DNA from: Neoarius graeffei
Taxonomy: Eukaryota > Chordata > Actinopteri > Siluriformes > Ariidae
NCBI RefSeq assembly: GCF_027579695.1
Contig: NC_083583.1
Coordinates: 3,558,542-3,622,541 of the forward strand
DNA length: 64,000 nucleotides
Direction of reading: 5' to 3'
Part shown: one piece after another, positions 20,791-33,339 of the stretch
Layout: every line of letters starts with the position of its first letter
How positions within the stretch are numbered: position 1 is the stretch's first letter
Translations under genes and position numbers: made by a program
The notes under the pieces: generated by a model
Databases searched by the model: none
Told to the model about the DNA's origin: nothing
Seen by the model: only the letters and a program-made list of their open reading frames with translations

Positions 20791-21243
20791 TGTAAAGCTA
20801 AAAAGTAGAAACCATCACATTCAGACATTCAAGAGTTGCAGTGAAAATTGTTTATAATTGTAATTGTTTTTCTTTCAACACTTGAGACTCAAAGGGACTA
20901 AATGAGCACCAAGACAGAATTAATTGTTTTTCTGCCACACAGCTAAAGTTAGTCAGAGCATCTTCTGAAAGGGAAGAAACATCACCTATAAAAGCATAAT
21001 TCAATAAGCAGTCACATGTTAGAGGAAATTCACTGAAAATATACAAACAAAAATTAACATTCACAAACTCCGTCTTAACCATAAACGTAACCAGCATCAA
21101 CAAAAGATAAAGGGGACGGTTTTTAGAGAAGATCTGTTCTTCAAAGTGATTGTTGGATTTGTGACCAAACTCAAACCTGATCAGTGTAAACAAGGTCAGC
21201 TCACACATTTAGTATATACAAATTATAAATAAATACATAGCTA
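20791..21243. other. Unassigned interval
   Basis: The minus strand carries a 118-codon open frame (20852-21208) with no recognised domain, although one segment, PLTCDCLLNYAF, recalls the cap after leucine-rich repeats. I do not call it a gene. Confidence 0.3.
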
Positions 21244-21255
21244 AACCGGGGTTGT

Positions 21256-21626
21256 CTCATCTCATCTCTAGCCGCTTTATCCTGTTCTACAGGGTCACAG
21301 GCAAGCTGGAGCCTATCCCAGCTGACTACGGGCGAAAGGCGGGGTACACCCTGGACAAGTCGCCAGGTCATCACAGGGCTGACACATAGACACAGACAAC
21401 CATTCACACTCACATTCACACCTACGCTCAATTTAGAGTCACCAGTTAACCTAACCTGCATGTCTTTGGACTGTGGGGGAAACCGGAGCACCCGGAGGAA
21501 ACCCACGCGGACACGGGGAGAACATGCAAACTCCGCACAGAAAGGCCCTCGTCGGCCACGGGGCTCGAACCCAGGACCTTCTTGCTGTGAGGCGACAGCG
21601 CCAACTACTACACTACTGTGCCGCCC
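21256..21626 (-). mobile_element. tRNA-derived SINE, copy 5
   Basis: Flanked by a 12-bp duplication, AACCGGGGTTGT on the left (21244-21255) and AACTGGGGTTGT on the right (21627-21638), one mismatch. Confidence 0.9.
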
Positions 21627-21638
21627 AACTGGGGTTGT

Positions 21639-22119
21639 ATAATCATTAATTAAAGCAGGGATTCATTCTCAACCATGTGGGGAAGGATTATTGCACACAA
21701 TTTTAATGTTTTTGACCAAAATGCGGTTTCCTTCAACAAGCAAAAAAATAAATCAAACTGTTGGGAACAGCAGACTGATTGAGCATGAGGTCCTCTCCAG
21801 GCTGCTGTAGTTTTTTTGTATTAGCCAATCAGTGACTTGCTGATGGAGACACGTCTTCAGAACCAGTTTATCATCAAGTCTGGCTGGGGACATCTTGGAT
21901 TTGTTAAAATACATAAAGAACAGACCCAATGCCCACAAACCCAACACTGTAAAGTTTTTTTAAACAAAGTAAAAAGCTGTTTTACAATTCTCACACAGAG
22001 TTGAGGTACAGAGACAGAAAAGGAAAGTGCCAAATACACAAAAGAAACTCCTCTCCGTCCCACAGCATGGATCTAAGAGTCTAGGATTTGAAGATCCATG
22101 AATTCAGTGAGCTCGAGTC

Positions 22120-22167
<48 letters not shown>

Positions 22168-22168
22168 G
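21639..22168 (-). other. aph1b: Probable aph1b 3' untranslated region
   Basis: Directly downstream of the aph1b stop on the minus strand. It starts almost immediately with a GT run (the CA array at 22123-22163 on the plus strand). No clear polyadenylation signal was found, so the end of the transcript is unknown. Confidence 0.4.
22123..22163. repeat. (CA)n microsatellite after aph1b stop
   Basis: About 20 CA units beginning five bases past the stop codon of aph1b. In the mRNA this would be a UG repeat. Confidence 0.95.
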
Positions 22169-22336
22169 TTATCTGGGCCTGTGATTGACCAAGAGGAAGT
22201 CTTTGTCCTTGCAGGTGAGACAAAGACTGAGGTTCCTCAGAGAACCACCAGCGCAGGAGAACGCCCAGCCGGCCATCACGCACAGGAGCATGTAGGTGGG
22301 GATCAGACTGCCTTCGTACTTCGGGTTCACAAACGT
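22169..22336 (-). CDS. aph1b: aph1b exon 6 (last)
   Basis: 168 nt including TAA, acceptor CCCCAG. Encodes TFVNPKYEGSLIPTYMLL, TM7 and the cytosolic tail NLSLCLTCKDKDFLLVNH. Confidence 0.95.
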   Translation of the reverse strand, partial: TFVNPKYEGSLIPTYMLLCVMAGWAFSCAGGSLRNLSLCLTCKDKDFLLVNHRPR

Positions 22337-25300
22337 CTGGGGAGGAAAAGTGATGTGAAGATCCTGAACTGTTACACTGATATTACACTGAATTGGTGTG
22401 CATACGCATGTTTTTTTTTTTTTACCAAGCACGACACGAACAGGTGGCTGCACACTACGGCTGCAAGCGACCACCACCTCCGACGCTCACACGACTCGAA
22501 GAAGACGATGCCCCAAAACATGTGCAGCAGGATGATGGCGAGAGTCATAAAGGCTGCAGAGAGGAAAGGAAAAAAAGTAAATGACAATCACAAAACAACA
22601 AAGATGTGAAGAACAGCATGTATAATATTCTCTCTCTCCCCCTCTCTCACACACACGATAGTCACCTGAGGAAATGAAGTAATGCTGTGAATCTCCATGG
22701 ATACCCACAGTACCCGGACCCACAGCGTCAGACAGGATGTTCACCACCGAGAACGCTCCGCTCATCAACCCGAATCCCAGACCAGACACTGAATACACAC
22801 ACACACACCAAAATGTGAACTTTCCCATTTGAATTAAACCTCAAACGGTCACGTCTCATCCTGCTGCTGTTTAACCTGCAACACTGTGATAAAATAAACG
22901 CACCCCAGCTTTACTGTGTAGCTGACATTTTTAAAGCTGTTATTCCATAAACTATTATTACTCATATGAGACCTCAGCTGTCTCTCCATACTGCTTCCTG
23001 ATCACATCCAAAGTCTGGAAATTTCAGTTATTTGAATTTTTGCTCCTTAAAACTGAATCATTTACAAAACTCTTATTGCTTAAAGAGTCGTGACAGAGAA
23101 TCTAAGCGTTTCATTAAACGACTCTTTCAAATCAGACTCGTGTGTCATTCTGTTTGTTCAGTGAGTCAGATGATGCATTTTATTCAATTTGACTCATGAG
23201 TCAGTCCAAATGATTCACTGTCAGAATAGTGTGTCTCTCTTTAAAAGTGCATATCATGGGTAAATTCAGGAGCAAGATCAATGTAATTCTCCTATTTTAT
23301 ATTAAACTTTGGTCAAATGTATCACATTTTGCGCAATTTTTTTTTACCTTATTATTATTTACCTTGTGCAAAAATCAAGCCATTTGAAGCGAATTGGTCT
23401 GCCTCTGAAAAAACTTGCCATTTGGATTTCCCGACAAACATTGATTTTTGTGACGTCGCGTGCGGGACGCCTCCCTCTGAATCTTACATCAGCGCTGGTT
23501 TGTTTATGAGAAAATGACCTGGTAGTTTTCTGCAAATTTCTTCAACGTTATCATGTAATTATTAAAATGGTTACCAGATGTATCGTAGGAGGGTGTAGCA
23601 ACACCAATCTTGGTGGGATTAGTACTCATCGTTTCTCAAAAGACCAGACAATGAGAGAGAAATGGGAGCGCTTTGTGCGAGGCTCCCGGAAGCTGAGGAC
23701 CAAGCAGAGCCGAGAAAAAGACCAAGAAAATTGGTGATTCACAAGTTGACTGTTGCCAGAGTAAGAAATAAGAGAGAGACTATACTCAAAATTAGGTGTT
23801 CCTGTGTTTGCGTGGTACACGGATAATGTTATTTACTGACACACACAAAAGTAAACACGAAAGCGCTGGGTGATAATACACTTACTTAGATAAGATAGAA
23901 GTTTATTGATCCCTTTGGGAGAGTTCCCTCAGGGAAATTAAAAAGATACAGTCCACAGCCTGGTAAAAAGCAGCCAAAGTAGAGTCCAAAGTAGCATGAT
24001 TAAAGTCCCCAGAAATGATGATAAATGCCTCAGGGTGCTGTGTCTGCAGCCTTGCTGTGACAGAGTGAATCCTCTCACATGCAGCAGCTGCGTCTTCCCT
24101 CGGAGGGATGGAAACACAGATGGTGATGCTAGCAGCTCCAAGTCTGGGCAACATAAGCCTCTTTACGGAGAAATGGCCCGGGTTACACCAGCGGTTGTTC
24201 ACGTAAATGATGAGTCCCCCACCTTTGCCTTTCCCGCATGCTTTAGTGTCTGTCAGCTCTGACAGCAGTGAATCCCTGCAGGTCCACGTTAGCATCCGGT
24301 ACAAGGTGCGTTAGCCATGTCTCCGGAAAAATAAGCTGCTCTCCCGGTAAATCCGCTGGTTGTTCAGTGCGGATAGCTCATCGACCTTATTCGGTAGCGA
24401 GTTCACATTCCCCGTGATAACAGAGGGAATGATTGTAGCCCCGCCGGTTGTCCGCTAGCCTAGCCTTTAGCTTGGCAGCCCCTGGGTTTCCTCCTCAGCT
24501 CGGCTGGGATGGGGTGTCGTATCCCGGCTCGTCCCATTGTTTTCAGGGCCAGCAGCTCCTCTCTCGAATAAGCGAGAAAACTGGCTCCTGGTTGCATGTT
24601 AAAGTTAAAAATATCCATGGGATATGAAGAAAAACACACCGTCTTCGTAAGAAGAGCAGAAAAGTAAAAAGGTGGGGGGGAAAAAAAAAAAAAAAAAAAA
24701 AAAAGAGGTTTAAAGAGCTAAAAAAACCTACAGGAGAGGCAGCAGTCTCACAGCGCCCAAGGTCACATTTTCTTTACATTTTACTTCACATGTATCAAGG
24801 GATGTGTGTGTCAGGGCTTGAGATCTTGGGACCGGTCAAACACATTAAATGTATATACAGCCCTGCTTAGCCGATTCCATGTGTGTAGCTTATGAAATCT
24901 TTCTCCTACAGTCAGGGCTTTGAACCAGTTCAAGGAACGAAAACGAAAACCGGGAACTTTTTCTATTTTACATGGAACAGAAATGAAACCAGAAACTTTA
25001 TTATTTATGTTCCGGAACAGAAACGCTTATTAAAAATAATGGTAACCGGTTAATACCGGTTTTTATTTCGTTCCTCAAAGTTTCTGTAGCCTACAAATAG
25101 TCATTCTTCTCCTGCGCAAGTTTCTATGACCCGCTGGGGTTCACTTCCTGTGTGACGTTCGCTGACTGAATGGAGAGAGCGGGAAGGTGGACTACTATCA
25201 CGTCTCCACGTGATAATAAGTGAGTAAGTGCATTACTGAGTGTCTGAGCAAAGAAGAGCCTGAACGTTGCAACCTCCCTATTGGCTGTTTGTAAAAATGT

Positions 25301-28300
25301 ATCAATTGTTGCCCTTCCCACGGGAATCATCGTGGGCTCGAGAGACGAGACCTGACGAGTTAGTTCGTTGGTAGCAGAACAAAATGTCTGGACACAAATC
25401 GGGTTTTCAGAAAAGGAAAGAAAATAAACGGAGGGTCGAAAATACAAAAAAGGAGGCAGAAAATGCAAAACGAGTTTTAAGGTAGGACAAATGTTACTTT
25501 TCTGAGGGAGGCAGCCCGCCGTGGCTGCAGGCTTTCAGTTGTCTCTTTGAATGGTTACTTTTCTGAGGCAGCCCGCCGTGGCTGCCTGCAGGCTTATTTA
25601 TTATAGCCCATTTAGTTAAAATAGTTGATATAAAATGTTTAGAGTTATGTGATGGTTGTCCTGATTTAGACTGGTGGTTGCGCAATGTTGCACCCGGGTC
25701 CAGATTAGGGCAGAACCGGCCCTGGCTACATTTCAGGTGTAGTTTGTTTTATGTATGTATTTGCATAGATGTGTACTTGGTCTTCCAATATGGCGCCTAA
25801 CAAAATCTCGCGGCGCGGTGACGTCATGCGGCAGCCCTCTATAGGGCCTGACTAGCCTTTGGTAACACACTAAACGAATTATCTTTCATTTTTGGCACTT
25901 TTTCTGTTTGTGTAGATGGGAAGACGTACTGAGAATCCAAATTGCCAACATTTGAAATAATTGTTTTGAATTATTTCTTGTCTTATTTAATGAAGGTTGT
26001 AATAGAATTAGCCTACATTTGGCTTAAACTGGATGAGACAGAGACATAATTTTATAGCCATTTGTTAAACAGCTGACCGGGAACGTAATTAACCGTTCCG
26101 GGAACGAAATTTTTTTGTTCTAACCGGTTCGGGAACGTCTATTTAATGGTGGAATACAAAACCGGAAACGTTAAAATTCCGTTTCTGTTCGGAACGAACA
26201 GATAGGAAAAAAATTCTGGTTCAAAGCCCTGCCTACAGTAGCCAGTAATCTTCAAAATGAAGACATATATAAATACATAATAGTAATTCGAAGAAATATG
26301 ATTTATGTAACAATACATAGATGAGCATTGATACGTGAATCCATGGGTTTAGAAGCTCAGGTGACAATTCCATATTTCAATGCAAAATCGCTAGCTGCTA
26401 AACTTGGTCTACACAGGCTGTGCACTGAACCCATGTAAGCTCGCGCAGCCTGCTGGCGGATCTGCACATGACGTCACAAATCTGGCTCCAGACTCCTTTG
26501 GGATTTTTCCAGACGAGTTTTGTTATTTTATTTTTTTCTGCTGTAGACAGATGGCCTTGTGCAAAATTACCCTTCTGGATGAGGGTGTAAAGGGACATTC
26601 TTTCATATAAAAAACCCCACTAAATTGGTCCAGGATACGCACTGTCATTGCACATTCACACTGTATAACGAAATTGGATGCAATCCTACCAGTGCAGCAT
26701 ATGCTTATAAAAAAAAAGTCTAATATATACAGTGCTCAGCGTAAATGAGTACACCCACTTTGAAAAGTAACATTTTAAAACAAGTTCCAAAATGCTGACA
26801 AGATGAAGCTTAAAGGAAAACTCCGGAGTGAAATGCTTTTTAGGTCTATTTTCGCATTATTGGGAGTACATACGTTGAGTTGCTATCACAATCACGTCAA
26901 TTGGATGTGTTTTGAGAAAATTAGTTTTGTGTGATTTCAACCGGAAAGCGCCAACACGGCAGCATCGCTCTCCATCCAGCATCCAGTCACTAAAAGAGGT
27001 CGTTGTTGAAGAATGGAAAAAGATTGATGCTGCAAAATGTCGCCAACTTGTTCATTCCATGCCTAGAAGACTTGGTGCTGTCATTAAAAATCATGGAGGC
27101 CATACAAAGTACTAGATGGAGTAGTTTTTGTTGTGGGGTGTACTCATTTTCACACCACCCTAATTTGAGTAAAACTGAAAAATGTGTAATCTAAGTTATA
27201 TTATTAACCTTACTTTCATGTTATAAGTTAAACAGATGTTATATTAAACTTTGTCTTGTCAACATTTTGGAAATTGTGTGTGTTCATTGAGATATTGTTT
27301 AAAATGTTACTTTTCAAAGGGGGTGCACTCACTTACGCTCAGCACTGTATTAACAACTCAAAAACTCTAAAGACATACACACATGCGTATGATTCCTGAT
27401 TAAATGTGACTCAGTTGTTTTTTTGGCTCTTGAACAGCTATTTTTTTGTCAGGAATAATCTGTAGATTTATAACTCAGTACATTTTATTACATTTTATTC
27501 TGAAATTGTATCATTTTTGCATCTGGACATGTTCGTTCAGTGTATATAGAGTTTCATATGTTTTATCACATCGTTTTGAGCTGGACAAATTTCTTTGCTC
27601 TTTTGCTCCACGTGGTCATTTGGGATCGTTTTAAAATTCACTTCTGGAGTTTGTTTAAAGCATCATGGTGAATAAACAAACAACCACAGTGTTCGTCTGC
27701 TGTTGTGTAAACCCTGCAGAATTAACACTCCAGGAGTTAAATTCCACAGAAAAATAATGAGATTAAGATTTTTTTTTAGTTCAGTTCAAAACAAGCAACT
27801 CATTCTCTAAATAAAATGTTTACCAAACAAAAACTCAGTGAGGTTGAATACCATAAGCCAGCTGGCGAACTGAGATGGGCATCGTTTCCTCTTGGCTGAT
27901 GGCCAGCAGTCCTTCATTCGCTTTCCTGTAAATCACATCAGAACGTGTGTGTGTGTGTTATAAAGACTAAACCACCATGAGCAATAAACGTGTGGAAAAG
28001 TTTAAGTTCATTCTCACTTTAAGAGTTTGTAGTAGGCAAATCTAAAGAGCTCCTGCAGCAGGACAGACAGCAGAACTCCGAACACGAGCAGGCCTTTCTG
28101 CTGCGAGCCGCTGTCCTTATTACTGATCTGTACAGCAATGAACCACACCAACGACGACAGCAGCAAAGACACGAGCCAGAAAAACGCTCTGAGAAGCACA
28201 CACACAGCAGGTATGACTTCTCCACTCACTGAGCACTTTATTAGGTACATCTACATATTAATCATGTGACAGCAGTGCAATGCAAACCCTGCCAAAAAAA

Positions 28301-30404
28301 AAAAAAAAAATCCTGTTGAGAGTCAACAGCTTCAGTTAATGATCACATGAAAAATCAGAACGGAGGACAATTGTGATTGCAGTGATTTTAAACGTGGCAT
28401 GGGTGTTGGTATGAAAACTGTATTTATAGACTATAACTGCTGCTGATGTGGGATTTTCACACACTCAATAGCACAATAAAGAAAAAAAAAAAAAAATCAC
28501 AGGGTTCCCCCTGGGTTCTGAAAAATATTCTCCACTTTTTTCCTTGAAAAAATAAAGTCAAAAAAGTATTCTTCACTTTTTCTTAGTCTGTAATTTTTAC
28601 CCTTAGACTTATCAAACTGAACTTAATACAAGTTTAATACCAACCACACTGGAACAGTTCAGATATTTGTTCAGATACAGCAAGGACTCTCCATTACAGA
28701 TCAAATTTCAGACCCTCCAGGATTTCGCGATGTTGCGATTTGCAACTTCAACCAATCCCCGTGAATTCAGGGCGGTGTTGCAATTATATCCAATCACTGC
28801 AACTTTCCCGCAAATTTGACCAATCGTTGGCGTCGTCTTGAGGTGACATCGACAAACTACCTTCAGTGTTGCCAGATACTGCTGACGTTTTCCAGCCCAA
28901 AACATGTTTAAATCCGCCAAAATGCACTTAAAACCGCCCAATCTGGCAACACTGACTACCTTCTGCCTTACTTCTGTGTATACGTTCAAGAGAAGCAGCA
29001 TGTGCGAGTCAGTGTTTATATAGGCTTAAATTCTGTTACTGAAAGTGTGTTATGTTTACAGTGAAGGACTGTGTGCACTTTACATTATTTTTTTTTTACT
29101 TAATACAAGAAATTAATGGATGCCAAAATTTTTGCCAAAACAGTATTTTATTTTCCATTGTTTAGGCAGCTTCAGCATCATACTGTGAGATTCTGTTCAA
29201 ATTGTTTTTTTTCTTCTTCTATGAAGCCTGAGCCATTTATTTTATTAGTTTATAATTGTTTAATTTAGTCTTCAAGAGAGACTGCCTGCACACAGTACTA
29301 GGGATGTTAACCGATGACCGTTTGACTGGTGGTTGACCGAATCAACGTCAACCGGTTAATTTTTTTTGGTTGTCAGTAAAAAAAAAAAATCATTTTGAAG
29401 CTGCTGATTTTGGAGCGGAGAACCTGGAATTCTGTGTTGTAAACGCTTGGGGCATGCCATGCAGTGTAAGGACGACAGCTGACAAATCAGAAACACCCAT
29501 TCAGTCATGTACAGTTGAAGACAGCTGCCACTCGGCGAGAGAAAAGTGTAGACACAGGCTTTTTAGCTTACAAATTACTATTCTGTTTTTTTTTTTTTTT
29601 AATTATTATTAGAAGGCACATGGAGTTTAGTCCTGCCTTGGCCAGTGCATTCTGAAAGTATGTTTCAGTCTGTAGCCAACAATGCATGTTATTGCAGATC
29701 ATATCTCTCCACACAAACTAAAGGCGCAGATGCCGACTTTTTCACGGCTCAATCGTGCAGATCCGATTTTTTTTTTTGGGGGGGGCGTTGGAGCGCCTGA
29801 ATAATTTCAGAGTAAATTCTGTATTAAAATTACTAAATAAGCAAATGCCGTTGAAATTATTCAGACACTCCAACGCCCCCCTAAAAAAAAAAAAAATCGG
29901 ATCTGGACAATTCAGCCGTGAAAAAGGCGGCATCCGCCAAAAGGCGTGTCATTTGCATCCCTGGTTAACCTATGAGTTTAAACAACTTTAACCGGCTAAT
30001 GAGGCTTGGTGGTCGGTCAAGATTTTTTTTTTAGTTTTCGCCATCCCTACACAGTACTAGTATTAATAGTTTTTTTTTCTCTTACATGAAAGCTGAGGCA
30101 TTTATATTATATTTTAAGGTAACTTCATGTTGTGCTATGAGGTTCTCTGCACTTTAACTTTTGAACCAACAGGTGCATTTGGATAAGTAAAGCCTATTTT
30201 TCTGCATTTTTGTAGTCCTGGTAATCTTTTATATTGGTAAAGTTGTTTATAGGACCATTTCTCAGTGTCTGTTTTTTTTTAAATCAATAGTTTTTCAGTA
30301 ATAACTTCATATTTAACGTCACTCAATTTTAATCACAAAAAGAGAAAATCGCAACAATTTCTCGTAACTTTCACTTCCTCCCGCAATGTAATCGCAACAA
30401 AAAC

Positions 30405-30441
<37 letters not shown>

Positions 30442-33276
30442 CGCAACTTTCATCGCCATTTCTTGGAAAAACCCTGCAACATCAGACATTTTAGCCCGCA
30501 ACAATCTCAAAAAAGGCCCGCGGAATCCTGGGGGGACTGAAATTTAGGCTCCACTCCAGACTCTGATCAGAAAGACCTGATTTTGGGCCCCTGTGCACCA
30601 TCAAGTTAAAAATAACCCTCTTTAATTTGAGCTTCCTGAAGATTATTTTAGCAGGGAATTATTCTAAAAAGGTATTTGGACTCCCTTTAGCCTTTACTTC
30701 AACACAACACTGGATTTACAATTAAACAGAGTCGAGAAGAATCTGGGAACAAACAGCACTGAAGGAATCCAAGTTTCCTGTTGGCGAGGTTATATCTAAC
30801 TTTACAATGTAATATTTATCACCCACACGTTCAAAGATTATGACATCTTTATCACCGATTCCTGCTCTGCTCTTTCTAAATGCATGCTGTTCACTTCAGT
30901 TTCTGTCCCCTTATCATCAACACCCAGAATGTCTCAGAAAACTGAGGCATGTGTCAACTGACTTAATGTCACTAGTAAAATTAATCATCAATTTAATAAA
31001 AATATATAATTCCTCACATCTCTCTCCTTTAGGACCATAAATTCTAGCCTACGTTATTATATTACAGCATTCAAATCCCAGATGACATCCAACTCAGTCG
31101 TTTTCTATTAATCTCTTACTTTTTTTTTGAGGGTGAAAATACCCAGGGGCCACAGCCCCCAAACAGAGCTCCCCTTCAGTCGCTTGCTGGCTGACGGCAC
31201 TTTCACTTTTTTTTTTTTAAACCGACCCCGTATTCCCAGCACTGTCTGATGTGCTCGGGGATGGTTGGGATTCTGAGTGTGCCTCCCCCATGGCTGTTTC
31301 AGCCCTTAAATCATCTTCAATGCTTCAAGAAGCTCACTCAAAAACTTCATCAGTTTAGACTGCGCCATTGTTCAGTTCACACAGAGATAATGACATCACC
31401 ACACCAGGCCGATTAAAATGCACTGCGATCGGTCAAAAGCTTTGTGCTCATTTTGTCATTACATGTAGTTGATTTTTATTGGTTATAAGCACATGCTCAT
31501 TATTTACACTCTGGCTTCCTGCCATCTCTTCACTGGGGTTGGATTTCAGCAAATGGAGGGATTTGCAGAGAGATTTCTATAAAAGATGACTAATGATAAT
31601 TTTGACACATGCATTCGTCACTGTGATGACAGATGATAATTTTCCCTTTGTTAGTGATGAATTATGTTCGTCAATGATGAGCGTGACGACTGCCAGTGCA
31701 TCAATTCTACAGATGGAAATGCCTTGCTGAGAGAGATCATAACCAGACTGGCTGAAACTGGGAGATTTTCATGAGGAACTCTAACTGAGCCTCAACTGTG
31801 GACAGTATTTTGCGAAGAATTTCTTTCAGCTCTTCCCATTAGGGATCTCCACAGTGTATAACACCTCCTCCTGTCCTCCACATCTTCTGTCACACCAACC
31901 ATCCTTCATCTCATCTTTGCTCTTTTCCTTCCACCTGCAACTCCAGCATTCTAGTCTTTTCCCCACTATATCCTGGATCTCTCCTCTGTACGCATCCAAA
32001 CCATCTCAGTCTCACACTGTCAAGCTGTCCTACATGTCCTGCCCCTCTAATGTACTCATTTCTCATCCTGTCCAAATTTCCTCATACTTTTAACGTCATT
32101 TCCACCATGCACTTTTCTCTCCTTTTTGCTTTTGATACAATATCATTTGATATTGTTTAAGTGATTTATTGCCTTTGATTGAACCCCAGGAACAGAAGAA
32201 TAATGACCACTTTGTGGTTTTTAATCTTAATAAAGAAAAATTATTTCCACCGCAGGGAGGAAGTGGGATGAAAATGACTGACTATTCTGTATAAAAACTG
32301 CAAGGTATCTTGATATTAGTTATGATTTGATAGCCAGCATATGGTTCATGCAAAATACACTGAACTTAAAACCTCCTCTTACAAACTGCTACAAAGGTAC
32401 ACCATGTTTGGAAATTATACAATAAAAATAATATTTACCTTGATTACATGATGTTTTAGATCATATTTTTGCAGAAACCCAGAAAACTAAACAGTTCACA
32501 ACCTTTCAAACACCACTGCATGTTCCAGATACACTCACTGGCCACTTTAATAGGAACATTATTGTTGGTTCTAAGATCTCTGTTCTTAGCTGCAGGAATG
32601 GAACCCAGTGTGTTGTTCTACTGTTGCATGCTGAGATGCTTTTCTGCTCACCACGGTTGTAGAGAGTGATTATATGAGTTATTTGCCTTCCTGGCACAAA
32701 AAAAAAAAAAAAAAGCTCGAGCCACCTCAAACCTGCCCATGTTTGTCTGACCCGCTCTTAACAAGGCATTATGTTTCCACCCACAGAACTGTCTCACTCA
32801 CTCACTTTTTTGTTTTTCTGCACCATTCTGTGTAAACTCTAGAGACTTGTGTGTGAAAACCCCAGGAGAGCAGCAGTTTCTGAAATACTCAAACCAGTCC
32901 ATCTGGCTCAAACCAACACCCATACCACAGTGAGAGAAAGTCACACTTCACTCTGAGATCACAATGTTTCCCATTCTGATGTTTGAACATTGTGAACATT
33001 AACTGAAGCTCCTGATTTGTATCTGTGTGATTTGATGCATCGTGCTGCTGTCGAGGGATCGGCTGATTACACAACTGCAGAAAACAAAAGAGCAGGGGGA
33101 TGTAGGGGTGTTTTTTTGATTAATTGATTGCTTTATTCCAAACAGTAAAGAAAATATAAAAAACAAAAAATAAAAAAAATGCAATCATCTAAACATCGTC
33201 ATAAACAAACAATAACGTAGCCACTCTATACCACCGCTCATCAAACATCACTTTCCACCATAAACTCTCTCTCTCT

Positions 33277-33339
<63 letters not shown>

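Larger units (their letters stand above)
24913..26231 (+). mobile_element. hAT element, 1.3 kb, with perfect 8-bp TSD
   Basis: Ends CAGGGCTTTGAACC and GGTTCAAAGCCCTG are perfect inverted repeats, flanked on both sides by CCTACAGT (24905-24912, 26232-26239). Subterminal 'ggaacgaaa' and 'ccggt' motifs are repeated in both halves. It is non-autonomous: only a short N-terminal exon remains inside. It sits in intron 3 of aph1b, opposite strand. Confidence 0.95.
28709..30539. mobile_element. hAT-like element with AGGATTTCGCG ends
   Basis: Left end CAGACCCTCCAGGATTTCGC and right end CGCGGAATCCTGGGGGGACTG (seen inverted) match with few differences. Flanks share AAATTT. It contains a younger hAT element at 29299-30049 and a poly-A run of about 35 at 30405. 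No transposase frame. Confidence 0.7.
28500..31703 (-). mobile_element. hAT-like repeat 'R2', minus copy
   Basis: One end reads CAGGGTTCCCCCTGG at 28500. The rest (30540-31703) is colinear, on the other strand, with 37005-38600 and 46061-46330. The inner part encodes a decayed transposase N-terminus (MAQSKLMKFLSE near 31370, and AMGEAHSES-like phrases). It is split by the hAT element at 28709-30539. The far end near 31703 has lost its terminus. Confidence 0.65.

Noticed and set aside
20852-21208. Leucine-rich-repeat cap-like frame
   Set aside because: Only a short PLTCDC resemblance; no LRR units or adjoining exons.
25124-25468. 114-codon minus-strand frame in the hAT element
   Set aside because: Antisense to the transposase N-terminal exon; no recognised domain.
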